A stretch of 64,000 nucleotides of DNA. Source: Terrimonas pollutisoli. GTDB taxonomy: Bacteria > Bacteroidota > Bacteroidia > Chitinophagales > Chitinophagaceae. Made by a program: the position numbers and the translations under genes. The DNA lies in contig NZ_JARKNA010000002.1 in NCBI RefSeq assembly GCF_029360765.1, forward strand, positions 493,334 to 557,333, in the 5' to 3' direction. Numbering within the stretch: the first letter of the stretch is position 1; each line of letters starts with the position of its first letter. Below the pieces are notes generated by a model. It did not search any database. It was given only the letters and a program-made list of their open reading frames with translations, and was not told where the DNA came from. Positions 35,626-45,900 of the stretch are shown one piece after another.

Positions 35626-37176
35626 ATGAAGAAAACAAGCGCATATCCTTTCCTTTTGCAGGTAATATTGATTGCAGCATTTGTACTATATGCAGTGTTG
35701 GCTTTTGCGCAATCTTCTTCCGGCAAGCGTCCCAACATAATTTATATCTATGCGGATGACCTCGGTTATGGCGACCTGGGATGCTATGGCCAGCAAAAAA
35801 TAAAGACACCGAACCTGGATCGCATGGCCAAAGAGGGAATGCGGTTTACACAGCACTATGCCGGTGCTCCTGTTTGTGCACCTTCGAGAGCAATATTGAT
35901 GACAGGTAAGCATGCAGGACATTCTTACATCCGGGGCAATTATGAATTAGGAGGCTTTGAAGATAGTACCGAAGGAGGTCAAATGCCATTGCCGGAAGGG
36001 ACATTTACCATTCCAAAAATGCTGAAGAATGCCGGGTACTCTACCGGCATGGCCGGCAAATGGGGATTAGGCGTAACAGGTACCACGGGCGGTCCTTTAT
36101 TACATGGGTTTGATTATTACTATGGGTTGCTGGATCAAAAACAGGCGCATAATTTTTATCCAACACATTTGTGGGAAAATGATAAATGGGATTCTTTGAA
36201 TAACCACCTCATCAATGTTCATAAAAGATTGGATTCATCAAAGGTGACGGACGCCGACTTTGAATATTACAAAGGGAAGGATTATGCAATTACTAAAATG
36301 ACGGAAAAGGCTTTGGCCTTTATCGATCGTAACCTGCCTGACCGGCAGGCAGGCAAACAAAAACCTTTCTTCTTGTATTTGCCTTACACACTTCCGCATC
36401 TGTCGCTGCAGGCGCCGGATGAGTATGTAAAAAAATATATCGGCCAATTTGATGAAAAGCCGTACTACGGTCAGCTGGGTTATGCAGCTACCAAATATCC
36501 TTTATCTACCTATGCTGCTATGATCACTTACCTCGACGACCAGGTAGGTATCATTATGGAGAAAATTAAAAAGCTGGGACTGGACAATAATACGATCATC
36601 CTTTTCAGCAGTGACAATGGAGCTACGTTTACTGGCGGTGTCGATACCAAATTTTTCAATAGTGTAGCTGGTTTACGGGGATTAAAAATGGATGTGTATG
36701 AAGGTGGGATCCGTGAACCATTTATTGCTAGGTGGCCGGGCAAAATAAAAGCAGGAACCATTTCTAACCATGTCTCTGCCCAATATGATCTGCTGGCAAC
36801 ATTGGCAGACCTTACCGGTCAAACATTACCTGTTAAAACCGATGGCATTTCGTTTCTACCGGAATTGTTCGGAAAAACCAGCCGACAAAAAAAACATGAC
36901 TATCTCTATTTTGAATATCCTGAAAAAGGTGGACAGGTGGCCATAAGGATGGGAGACTGGAAGGGCGTAAGGACTAATGTCAGAAAAGATCGCAATGCTC
37001 CCTGGCAGATTTTTAACCTCGTTACGGACAGGAACGAAACCACAGATATTGCTGCCCGGCACCCGGAGATAGTAGAAAAATTTAATACTATTCAAGAAAA
37101 AGAACATCAACATTCTCACATTAAAGAATGGGAGTTTATTGATCCCAAATTCAGTGTAAAAAGTATCAACGAATAA
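35626..37176 (+). CDS. Cys-type sulfatase (arylsulfatase family)
   Basis: Signal peptide to about LAFAQ, then the S1 sulfatase fold: PNIIYIYADDLGYGDLG (metal-binding Asp pair at 44-45), TPNLDRMAKEG, and the maturation motif CAPSRA with Cys84 to be converted to formylglycine; LFSSDNGA supplies late metal ligands. Start at 35626 (MKKTSAY) rather than 35608. The substrate would be a sulfated sugar in the periplasm. The FGE at 23133 is the expected activator. A palindromic in-frame insertion encoding LPDRQAG interrupts a surface loop near residue 240. Confidence 0.93.
   Translation: MKKTSAYPFLLQVILIAAFVLYAVLAFAQSSSGKRPNIIYIYADDLGYGDLGCYGQQKIKTPNLDRMAKEGMRFTQHYAGAPVCAPSRAILMTGKHAGHSYIRGNYELGGFEDSTEGGQMPLPEGTFTIPKMLKNAGYSTGMAGKWGLGVTGTTGGPLLHGFDYYYGLLDQKQAHNFYPTHLWENDKWDSLNNHLINVHKRLDSSKVTDADFEYYKGKDYAITKMTEKALAFIDRNLPDRQAGKQKPFFLYLPYTLPHLSLQAPDEYVKKYIGQFDEKPYYGQLGYAATKYPLSTYAAMITYLDDQVGIIMEKIKKLGLDNNTIILFSSDNGATFTGGVDTKFFNSVAGLRGLKMDVYEGGIREPFIARWPGKIKAGTISNHVSAQYDLLATLADLTGQTLPVKTDGISFLPELFGKTSRQKKHDYLYFEYPEKGGQVAIRMGDWKGVRTNVRKDRNAPWQIFNLVTDRNETTDIAARHPEIVEKFNTIQEKEHQHSHIKEWEFIDPKFSVKSINE
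36333..36353. repeat. 21-nt palindromic insertion inside the sulfatase gene
   Basis: CCTGCCTG-ACCGG-CAGGCAGG has perfect 8-bp arms and encodes LPDRQAG in frame, where related sulfatases usually run straight from IDxxxxx to KPFFLYLP. A degenerate relative, GCCTGTCGGCAGGG, is in the gap at 60803-60816. Confidence 0.65.
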
Positions 37177-37209
37177 TAATTGAGTCAAAATAATTTAACC
37201 GCTATTTAA

Positions 37210-38568
37210 ATGAACAGGAAAGATTTTGTGAAGAATATAGGTCTGGCTGGTGCTTCGATGGCGATTTTGCCAACCGGCAGCTTGTTCGCTCAGGGTGTTG
37301 CTGATCCAAAAGTAAAGCTGGCAATGATCGGTGTGGGGCTACGTGGACAAAATCACCTGGACCTCGTGTTAAGAAGAGATGATGTGGACCTGGTAGCGAT
37401 TTGTGATATTGATGACCGCATGCTCAAATCATCCAAAGAGATGATCAGCAAGAGCGGCAAAAAAATGCCGCAGGTATTTGCCGGCGATGTGAATGCATGG
37501 AAAAAAATGCTGGAGATAAAGGGGTTGGATGCAGTTATTATCGCAACACCCTGGGAGTGGCACAAGCCTATGATCATTGGCGCATTGGAAGCAGGGATAA
37601 AATATGTAGGTACCGAAGTTATACTGGGTATTACGCTGCAGGATCATTGGGATGTAGTAAAAGCTGCTGAAAAGTATAATGCACATGTGATGATGTTGGA
37701 AAATGTGTGTTACCGCAGAGATGTGATGGCGGTATTAAATATGGTAAGACAAGGTTTGTTTGGTGAACTGATCCATTTACAAGGCGGTTACCAGCATGAC
37801 CTGCGTGAAGTGAAGTTTAATGATGGTGTAAATCCCTATGGTCATGGCGTGGAGTTTGGTGAAAAAGCATTTTCTGAAGCCAGGTGGAGAACGGAACATT
37901 CGGTACACCGCAATGGTGATCTTTATCCGACACACGGCATTGGTCCCGTGGCGCACTATGTCAACATCAACCGGGGTAACCGTTTTCTCACTTTGAATTC
38001 TTTTTCATCCAAGGCAAGAGGTTTGCACAATTATATCGTCAAAAAGGGCGGGGCTAATCATCCCAATGCTAAAGTGAATTTTAAACTTGGCGATGTAGTG
38101 ACCACTCACATCGGTTGCGCTAACGGAGAAACTATTTTGTTGCAACATGATACAAATCTCCCACGGCCGTATTCGATTGGCTTTCGTGTACAGGGTACTG
38201 AGGGATTATGGATGGATGTCAACAAAGGAATTTATATTGAAGATAAATCGGCGAAGGCGCACCAATGGGACGACGCAAAACAATGGTTGGACAAATATGA
38301 TCATCCGCTGTGGGCAAAATACAGTAAGGATGCGCAGGGTGCCGGCCATGGTGGTATGGATTTTTTTGTGATCCATTCCTTTATTGAGTCGGCCAAACGA
38401 AAACTTCCAACGCAAATGGACGTTTATGATGCTGCTGCCTGGAGCGCTATCACGCCATTAAGCGAGCAATCCATCGAACTGGGAAATGAGACAGTGGAGT
38501 TCCCCGATTTTACCGGTGGTCAATGGATGTACCGGAAACCGGTATTTGCTTTGAATGACGATTATTAA
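37210..38568 (+). CDS. Gfo/Idh/MocA-family oxidoreductase, exported
   Basis: The N-terminus NRKDFVKNIGLAGASMA looks like a Tat signal with an RK pair, as in many Bacteroidota MocA-like proteins. The Rossmann domain shows KLAMIGVGLRGQNHLDL, AICDIDDRML and VIIATPWEWHKPMI; the catalytic-type GTEVILG replaces the EKP motif of standard family members. At 452 residues it is the long glycosyl-hydrolase-109-like form, though I would not claim that activity. Together with the DUF1080 protein it could work on 3-keto sugars. It follows the sulfatase gene by 33 bp, likely one operon. Confidence 0.85.
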   Translation: MNRKDFVKNIGLAGASMAILPTGSLFAQGVADPKVKLAMIGVGLRGQNHLDLVLRRDDVDLVAICDIDDRMLKSSKEMISKSGKKMPQVFAGDVNAWKKMLEIKGLDAVIIATPWEWHKPMIIGALEAGIKYVGTEVILGITLQDHWDVVKAAEKYNAHVMMLENVCYRRDVMAVLNMVRQGLFGELIHLQGGYQHDLREVKFNDGVNPYGHGVEFGEKAFSEARWRTEHSVHRNGDLYPTHGIGPVAHYVNINRGNRFLTLNSFSSKARGLHNYIVKKGGANHPNAKVNFKLGDVVTTHIGCANGETILLQHDTNLPRPYSIGFRVQGTEGLWMDVNKGIYIEDKSAKAHQWDDAKQWLDKYDHPLWAKYSKDAQGAGHGGMDFFVIHSFIESAKRKLPTQMDVYDAAAWSAITPLSEQSIELGNETVEFPDFTGGQWMYRKPVFALNDDY

Positions 38569-38628
38569 TGTGCCTGGTGAATGATTAAAAACCTTATTCT
38601 AAAGAAATAAATTTTTAACGGTGGTATC

Positions 38629-39681
38629 ATGTTGAACACAATTTTACCTGCTTACGGACTTCCACAGGACTCACTAAAAGTGGAGGCTTTCGGTAGTGGG
38701 CTTATCAATCATACCTGGAAGATAACAGCACCGGGTAAAGCATATATCCTGCAGCGGGTGAACCATACAATATTTAAAGAACCGGCTGATATCGCCAATA
38801 ACATCAGCCTGATCGCTGATCATTTAAAAAAATATCATCCCCACTATTACTTTATTGCGCCACTTGCGTCCGTTAATGGGGAAGAAATGATTTATCAACG
38901 GGGTGAGGGATTTTTCCGGATGTTTCCTTTTGTTACAGGCTCACATTCCAAGGATGTGGTAGAGACCACTGCGCAGGCCTATGAAGCCGCTACACAATTT
39001 GGCCGGTTTACCCGTTTATTGAACGGTGTTGATATTAATAAATTGAAGATCACTATACCCTGTTTTCATGATCTCACATTGCGCTACCAACAGTTTTTGC
39101 AGGCACTGGAAAACGGAAACAGGCAACGAATAGCTGACTCCGCGGATTTGATTAAATCACTGACACAACACGCAGATATTGTGACGGAATATGGCAACAT
39201 AAAATCAAACCCTGAGTTTAAACTGCGTGTTACACATCATGATACCAAGATCAGTAATGTACTGTTCAACGCTGAAGGCAAGGGTATTTGTGTTATCGAT
39301 CTTGACACCGTAATGCCCGGTTATTTTATCAGCGACGTGGGCGATATGATGCGGACTTATCTTTCACCCGTGAGTGAAGAAGAAATAGATTTTGAAAGAA
39401 TTGCTGTGCGGGATGATTTTTACAAGGCGATCGTACGGGGATATTATAGTGAGATGAAGAATGAACTGACAGCAACAGAAAAGAAATATTTTTTCTATGC
39501 CGGCACATTTATGATCTATATGCAGGCCCTGCGTTTTATTACCGACTACCTCAATGATGATAAATATTATGGCGCCAAATATCCCCGGCACAACTATGTA
39601 AGAGCAAAAAATCAATTGGTATTACTGGAACGTCTGCTGGTGAAGAGAGATCAGCTAGAAAAAATAATCCTTGACGTTTAA
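38629..39681 (+). CDS. APH-family sugar kinase, N-acetylhexosamine kinase-like
   Basis: The 350-residue protein has an aminoglycoside-phosphotransferase fold: GSGLINHTWKI near the N-terminus, a catalytic loop VTHHDTKISNVLF and the metal site CVIDLDTVMPGYF with DVGDMMRT following. Bacteroidota homologues are annotated as N-acetylhexosamine 1-kinase-like (NahK) or generic phosphotransferases. In this locus it may phosphorylate the sugar freed by the sulfatase and hydrolases. It lies 60 bp after the oxidoreductase gene. Aminoglycoside resistance is unlikely in this context. Confidence 0.8.
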   Translation: MLNTILPAYGLPQDSLKVEAFGSGLINHTWKITAPGKAYILQRVNHTIFKEPADIANNISLIADHLKKYHPHYYFIAPLASVNGEEMIYQRGEGFFRMFPFVTGSHSKDVVETTAQAYEAATQFGRFTRLLNGVDINKLKITIPCFHDLTLRYQQFLQALENGNRQRIADSADLIKSLTQHADIVTEYGNIKSNPEFKLRVTHHDTKISNVLFNAEGKGICVIDLDTVMPGYFISDVGDMMRTYLSPVSEEEIDFERIAVRDDFYKAIVRGYYSEMKNELTATEKKYFFYAGTFMIYMQALRFITDYLNDDKYYGAKYPRHNYVRAKNQLVLLERLLVKRDQLEKIILDV

Positions 39682-40047
39682 AGTTTGGGTTCCAGTTTTC
39701 AAACGGATCGTTATTCAAATAACGTGAGTTTGGATGTTTTTTGATGAGAATGAAAGTTCTGATTGTTCCGTTAGGAACCATTGGCGGGTAGATATTAAAA
39801 AATGTTTGCACCAGGCGTCCACCGCGGCGGATGGTTGAGGAGACCCAAAACTCATGTTCAAATAGCCTGGCAAAATAATTCTCAAGTTGTTGAATAGAGA
39901 TGCAGCCCGCCTGGCCGGAGACCCTCCGCTACAAGATGGTCTCAGTATTTATTTACAGTTTGTTCAGCGGCATTTAAAGCAGCAATGCTTAAATAAGTAT
40001 TTTTAAAGCTTTATCACCGGCAATTAGCTGGAAAAAGTTTCAAATAA
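39682..40047. other. 366-bp gap without a gene
   Basis: It contains GTTCC-GTTA-GGAAC (39765-39778), followed by GGCGGGTAGA, which resembles a dispersed Bacteroidota repeat I remember only loosely. The minus-strand ORF 39551-39811 overlaps the kinase end and has no domain. No terminator was found for the upstream operon. Confidence 0.4.
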
Positions 40048-40953
40048 ATGTTCAATACAGGTAATGCAAAATTCAATTGGTTCATAGCGGGATTATTATT
40101 TGCAGCATTATGGGCATCAGCATCGGCCGCAACTAAAATAGGATTGACCGTCGCACAACCGCTGGTGATCGCAGAAATAAGATTTGCATTGGCGTCAGCC
40201 ATCATGTTGGTCATTACTCATTTGTTAATGCGTCAACGGCTTCCGGCAGGGAAAGAATGGAAGCAATTAGCCATTTATGGGTTATTAAACATTACCATTT
40301 ACCTGGGTTGCTATGTTGTGGCAATGAAAACTGTTTCGGCAGGCATCGGGTCACTTTCAACAGCCACCAACCCCGTATTCATCAGTTTTATGTCTGTCTT
40401 TTTTTTAAAAAAGAAATTAACGGCTCCACTAATAACCGCATTGCTCATTTGTTCAGCTGGCGTAGTATGTGCTGCCTGGCCGCTGTTCAAAGATGCCTAT
40501 GTAACACCGGGCGGCTTATTGATTTTGTTTTTTAGCATGTTGTCTTACTCGGTTGCAGCCATTTATTTTTCATCGAAAGATTGGGGTGGCCTGCATTTAT
40601 TTACGATTAATGGATGGCAAACCTTTCTTGGTGGTCTTTTTTTACTCCCGGTGACCTTGTTTTGTTTTAAAAAAGGTAGCAATCATTTTGATATCACCTT
40701 TTGGAAATGTGTTTTCTGGCTGGCCATACCTGTGTCCATCTTCGCCGTACAAATTTGGTTATGGCTTTTGAAAACAAATGCCGTGAGAGCGGGATTGTGG
40801 TTATTTCTTTGTCCCTTATTTGGTTTCATGTACGCGGCGTGGTTGTTGCATGAGCCGATCAGTGTCTACACGTTCATTGGGGTTGCGTTGGTGATTGTAG
40901 GATTGTTGATATCAAGACGAAATATTCAGAAAGATGAAGTAGTTTTTGATTAG
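40048..40953 (+). CDS. EamA/DMT-family transporter
   Basis: The 301-residue protein has ten predicted helices in two EamA repeats: FIAGLLFAALWASASAATK with the first Pro/Gln-rich helix, GSLSTATNPVFISFMSVFFL at the end of repeat one, and LWLFLCPLFGFMYAAWLLHEPIS in repeat two. It is an inner-membrane metabolite exporter or permease; substrate unknown. It is transcribed alone between the two glycan loci. Confidence 0.88.
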   Translation: MFNTGNAKFNWFIAGLLFAALWASASAATKIGLTVAQPLVIAEIRFALASAIMLVITHLLMRQRLPAGKEWKQLAIYGLLNITIYLGCYVVAMKTVSAGIGSLSTATNPVFISFMSVFFLKKKLTAPLITALLICSAGVVCAAWPLFKDAYVTPGGLLILFFSMLSYSVAAIYFSSKDWGGLHLFTINGWQTFLGGLFLLPVTLFCFKKGSNHFDITFWKCVFWLAIPVSIFAVQIWLWLLKTNAVRAGLWLFLCPLFGFMYAAWLLHEPISVYTFIGVALVIVGLLISRRNIQKDEVVFD

Positions 40954-41131
40954 TGTTGTCTTGTTATTGCTTTACGCATGTTCGTAATTGCGATTGGCAA
41001 AATGATAATGAGTCGAACTAATTCAATTTTCTCACAGTGTGCCTATATTTAAACTTCTTGTTTTTGCTTTAAGGGTTTATGATTAAATTGCAAGTTGACC
41101 TGATTATTGTGATACTAACCACTGCTTGCAT

Positions 41132-41719
41132 ATGGACGCTGCTGTAAATATCCCGCATCCCGTACAATACTGGTACGAGTCCTTCCGGTCTCATTTTATG
41201 GCCATGGGACTGAGGTTAGGCTATCGCAAGGAAGAAGTAAGCGATGTCATCAGCCAGCTTTTCCTTGACCTGCTTGAAAAGAATATTGATCCTCATACTA
41301 TAGATAATCCACAGGCTTATTTATCCACTGCTTTCCGTAGAAAATTAATTGATCATTACAGGAGCTCCTCAAAAAAAAGTTTTGTTGATACCAGTATCAT
41401 CCCGGAAAACTACGCTGAACCTTCCGTACAGCAAGTCCTTGAGCAGGTACAGGCAAATACAGAATTGATCAGCCGAATAAGGAAGGCTTACAAAAAGCTC
41501 CCCGACCGTTGCCAGAAAGTGATTTATTTAAAATTTTACCAGGGGCTTACTACAGAGCAAATAGCTGAACAAACCGGCCTCAGTAAAAGAACTATTTATA
41601 ACAATCTTTTTGAAGGCGTTAAATTGCTGAGGGTTGATTTAAATCAACAGTTTCCCGGCGTTCAGTTTGCTGCACTGCTCACATACCTGCCTTTACTGGG
41701 TACTTCTATTATTTTTTAA
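41132..41719 (+). CDS. ECF sigma factor of the second SusCD locus
   Basis: The TTG start in the track (41126) is two codons before an ATG (41132, MDAAVNIPHP), which is preferred. Region 2 is YRKEEVSDVISQLFLDLLEK and region 4 is LPDRCQKVIYLKFYQGLTTEQIAEQTGLSKRTIYNNL. The C-terminal hydrophobic tail AALLTYLPLLGTSIIF is unusual and may touch the membrane or the anti-sigma factor. It is followed by the FecR gene 63 bp downstream. No LacI-type site was seen upstream. Confidence 0.9.
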   Translation: MDAAVNIPHPVQYWYESFRSHFMAMGLRLGYRKEEVSDVISQLFLDLLEKNIDPHTIDNPQAYLSTAFRRKLIDHYRSSSKKSFVDTSIIPENYAEPSVQQVLEQVQANTELISRIRKAYKKLPDRCQKVIYLKFYQGLTTEQIAEQTGLSKRTIYNNLFEGVKLLRVDLNQQFPGVQFAALLTYLPLLGTSIIF

Positions 41720-41782
41720 AATTTCTCTAAAAAGGTTGGTAAATCTTACGGGCAATTCCGTCTATCTTGAAAAGGGCTTGCC

Positions 41783-42871
41783 ATGTCAGAAGATTTACCA
41801 ATAGAAGAACTCATCATTGATGACTCATTTGCCAATTACTGTTTTCAAAGTAATGAAAAGGATATTTTGTTTTGGCAGGAGTACATCAGAACACACCCTT
41901 CTGAAAAGGAAAGAATAGCAGAAGCTATGCAGGTCGTGCTGGGGCTGCGCACCATGCTCCAACAGGAAAAGAATAATGAAACGCAGGCATCAGCATTAAA
42001 AGCAATTCCACGGACAACTAATAAACCGGTCATTCAAAAAATAATCCGCTATGCTGCGGCTGTTGCTGCAGTCTTTATTCTTGTATTTGGAATAAAGAGC
42101 TGGCGGGGCCAAAACAGTCTAACGCACAATACAAAGGATATTACAGCTACCACCATCGCTGATAATGAGTTAGTATTTACTACAGCGAAAGGCGAGAAAA
42201 AAACTTTCCTGCTTCCGGATAGTACAAATATTTCCCTGGGATTCAATTCTACACTGCGCATGAAGGAAGGTTTTGGAAAGGATAACAGGGATGTCTATTT
42301 AAGCGGTGAAGCCTTGTTTGATGTCACGCATAATAAAGAACTCCCTTTTGTTGTGCATAGCAATAAGTATGATGTAAAAGTATTGGGCACTGTATTTAAT
42401 GTAAAAGCATACCCCGAAGATAAGCTAAGCGAAACTTCATTGATCAGGGGAAAAGTAGAGATAAGCCTGGCGAACAATTCAAAAAAAATAATACTGAAAC
42501 CTAACCAGAAAGCCGTCATTAGCAACAAAGGCGAGGACCTGGTTTTGGAAAGCAAAAAACAGGTGGTTGAGCCGGCCGGTGAAAAAATTATCATACTTCC
42601 TCTTTCTTATAACAGTACCGATAGCGTAGTGGTTGAAACAGCCTGGGCTCAAAACCGCATTGAGATTGTCAATGAAAATTTTGACGAAATAAAAAACAAA
42701 TTGGAAAGGTGGTATAACGTTAAAATCATTTTCGCCGACGAAGAAGTAAGCCGGTACACTTTCACAGCCACTTTTTCCGGTGAAACGATCGGGCAGGTAT
42801 TAAAGGCTTTGCAATACTCTTATCATTTTACGTATAAAATAGAAGGGAAAATCATAACTATTTCTAAATAA
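41783..42871 (+). CDS. FecR-type anti-sigma factor of the second locus
   Basis: The 362-residue protein has a transmembrane helix near residue 90 (YAAAVAAVFILVFGIKSW), a FecR domain (FLLPDSTNISLGFNSTLRM, VYLSGEALFDVTHN, VLGTVFNVKAY) and a C-terminal DUF4974 domain (ENFDEIKNKLERWYNVKII). Role and position mirror the protein at 27114. It is followed by a hairpin leader and SusC. Confidence 0.92.
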   Translation: MSEDLPIEELIIDDSFANYCFQSNEKDILFWQEYIRTHPSEKERIAEAMQVVLGLRTMLQQEKNNETQASALKAIPRTTNKPVIQKIIRYAAAVAAVFILVFGIKSWRGQNSLTHNTKDITATTIADNELVFTTAKGEKKTFLLPDSTNISLGFNSTLRMKEGFGKDNRDVYLSGEALFDVTHNKELPFVVHSNKYDVKVLGTVFNVKAYPEDKLSETSLIRGKVEISLANNSKKIILKPNQKAVISNKGEDLVLESKKQVVEPAGEKIIILPLSYNSTDSVVVETAWAQNRIEIVNENFDEIKNKLERWYNVKIIFADEEVSRYTFTATFSGETIGQVLKALQYSYHFTYKIEGKIITISK

Positions 42872-42874
42872 AAA

Positions 42875-42903
42875 AGGAGAAATGGATTGCAGCCATTCCT
42901 CCT
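42875..42903 (+). promoter_or_regulatory. Leader hairpin between fecR and susC (locus 2)
   Basis: AGGAG-a-AATGG, 7-nt loop, CCATT-c-CTCCT: ten pairs with one central mismatch. A second small hairpin ACAGGT/ACCTGT (42919-42941) follows before the susC ATG. The build matches the locus 1 hairpin at 28287-28313. Confidence 0.55.
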
Positions 42904-42980
42904 GCGTTACAAAAAGGAACAGGTATTTGAAGTAAACCTGTAACCTCATTTCATAACAATTAAAAAACCAAAACGAAGGT

Positions 42981-45900
42981 ATGAAAAAGAAGGCTTGCTT
43001 TATTAGCCCACCCTTACAGAAGGGCTGGCTCAAAACACTGCTGCTCATGAAACTCTCAGCTTTATTGATCCTGGCGACTGCGTTACAGGTTTCGGCCAAA
43101 ACTTTTTCGCAGGACAAACTGGATGTTGATTTTAAAAAAACAAAACTGGCCGCCGCTTTAAAGGAAGTAGAGAAGAAAACCGATTACCGGTTTGCCTTTA
43201 GTAATCTCGTATTGTCCGATAATATGAAGGTTACACTAAAAGCGAAGGACATTACGGTAGAAAATCTTTTAAACCGTTTGCTGGACAATACAGGTTTGTC
43301 GTACAGTTTAATGGACAATAACCTTGTTGTTATTACAAAAACTGACAGGATAGTTTATGCTGATATCACAGTAAGGGGCAAGGTGACAGACAACAGTGGA
43401 GGGCCGCTGGCCAATGTAAGTGTTACCGCTGGCGATAAAAGCGGTACTACCACCAATGAACAAGGCGAATATGTGATTACAGTAGATGAAAATGCAACGC
43501 TAAGTTTTAGTTATGTGGGCTATACATCGCAGCAGGTGCAGGTAAGCAAGCGAAACGTTATCAATATTGAATTGGCACAGCTTTCAAGCAATCTGACAGA
43601 TGTGGTTGTAGTTGGTTATGGTACACAAAAACGAAGTGATCTTACCGGTTCAATCGCAACACTTTCCTCCAAAGCCTATAAAGATCAACCTGTGTTAAAT
43701 GTTTCATCTGCTTTACAAGGCAGAGTGGCCGGGGTGTCTGTTACCAATAATTCCGGTGCACCGGGTGGAGCAGTTAAAATCCGCATACGTGGTGCCAATT
43801 CTGTAAACGCCAGCAACGATCCGCTTTATGTCGTTGATGGTATCGCTTTGAGCAGCATAGGACTGGCAGATATCAACGTGAATGATATTGAATCGATGGA
43901 GGTTTTGAAAGATGCTTCAGCCACGGCCGTATACGGATCAAGAGGAGCTAATGGCGTTATTCTTATTACCACCAGGAGTGGCAGATCAGGCGACCCTAAA
44001 ATTGAGTATCATGGTTTCATGAGCTTTAACAGGCCTATGAAAAAATATGATTTGATGGATGCGGTAACGTATGCCAAAGTCGCCAATGTTACAGCAGGAG
44101 TTAATGTTTTTCCGGATCCCAATTCATTTGCAGGTAAAAGCACTGACTGGCAAGGTTTAATATTTAATAACTCCCTTACGCATAGCCACCAGCTTTCTTT
44201 AGCAGGCGGAACAGAAAATACGAAATATTATGTGTCCGGATTCTATGTTGATCAGGAAGGATTATTGATCAACAGTAATCAGAAAAAATTTGGTCTCCGT
44301 TCAAACGTGGATATAAAATTGAGTAAACGGATAAATTTTGGCGTCCACATCTATGCAGGTCGCCTTAATTCCCACAATAACACTGACATTGGTTACAAGG
44401 GCAACCCTGTTATGGGTGCTGTTACCTGGGCGCCAACAGAGCCTGCGTATGATGCACCTGGACAATATAATCGGTTTGGAATATCCCCTATATGGGCAAA
44501 CCCTTTTTTGGCTATTAGCGAAAGAAATGAAAATAATTTCTCCAACGTTGGAATTTTCAACGGAAAATTAAAATATACAATCACTGACTGGTTAACATTG
44601 AATGTTAATGCAGGATTGGATATGTTTATTTCCAAAAGTGCTTTTTTGAATAATGAATGGATCAGCCCCGGCAATAATGCATCAGGACAAAGCTCAGCTG
44701 AAAGCTACACATTTCAAAACAGCAATAACCTTACTTTCCATAAAACATTCGGCCAACATGATCTTACAGCCACGGCCGTAATGGAAGCCACTTCCAATAG
44801 GTACTCCAGTTTTAATGCTTCAGGTTCCGGATTGGCCTCTTTATCTAATGGATATAACAACCTCGGTTTAAATGCCTCCCAGGCTATTTCGTCGGGTTAT
44901 TCCAACTGGTCGTTATTATCTTATATGGGGCGAATTGCTTACAGCTATAATGACAAATACCTTTTAACCGCAACCGTAAGGCGTGATGGATCTTCCAAAT
45001 TCCATGCAAATAACCGCTGGAGCAATTTTCCTTCATTTAGTGCAGGATGGAAACTATCTAATGAAAAACTCATCGAAGACTTACACATTTTTTCAAATCT
45101 TAAACTGAGAGCCGGATGGGGTATCACCGGTAATCAGGCGATTGGACCATATAGTACACTTGGTTTATTGACGAGCACGACTTTTTCCTATGGTACTCCA
45201 ACATTGTACCAGGCCTATACACTGGGTAATCCCGCTACTCCTGATGTAAAATGGGAGACTTCAAAGCAAATGAATATTGGTCTGGATGCAGGGATATTGA
45301 ATGGCAGGCTTAATATCAGTGCTGATTATTACAATAAGAACACCCGTGATCTGCTCCTTTTTACAAGGATAGCCAATTACGACGGCGGTGGCTCGTATCT
45401 GAAAAATATCGGAAAGGTAAACAACAAGGGTTTCGAATTAATGATAGAAGGAACCCCTCTGAAAGGCAAGAGTTTAACATGGTCTGCAGGTTTTAATATA
45501 TCAACCAATCAAAACAAAGTGGTGAGCCTTGGAGCAGATTCAATGCCTGCGAGACCATATATAGGCGGGGGACTTATAACAAACAATATACAGGTAGTAA
45601 GAACAGGACAGCCACTTGGCGCATTTTACCTGATTCCGTGGGAAGGTGTTTACCAGGCTGATAAAGGAGATTATAAGGCAGGAGACGGCAGATACACGGA
45701 TGTAAGTGGAAACAGCTCAATTGGATTTGAGGACAGGGTGATTTCGGGAACTGCAACTCCTAAATTTCAATGGGGTTTTAATAATAGCCTGACATATAAA
45801 AATTTTGACTTGAACGTTTTTGTGCAGGGTGCTCACGGCCATAAAATATTTAATGCCACGTACGCAGCTACCGCAGTGCCTACCAGTGATGTGAAATTTA

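Noticed and set aside
38629-39681. Aminoglycoside resistance phosphotransferase
   Set aside because: The APH fold is shared with sugar kinases, and the gene sits in a sugar-use operon.
39551-39811. Minus-strand ORF overlapping the kinase gene end
   Set aside because: It overlaps the kinase coding region in antisense and has no recognisable domain.
39765-39840. Remnant insertion sequence after the kinase gene
   Set aside because: Only a GTTCC/GGAAC palindrome and a vague resemblance to a dispersed repeat; no transposase frame or terminal repeats.
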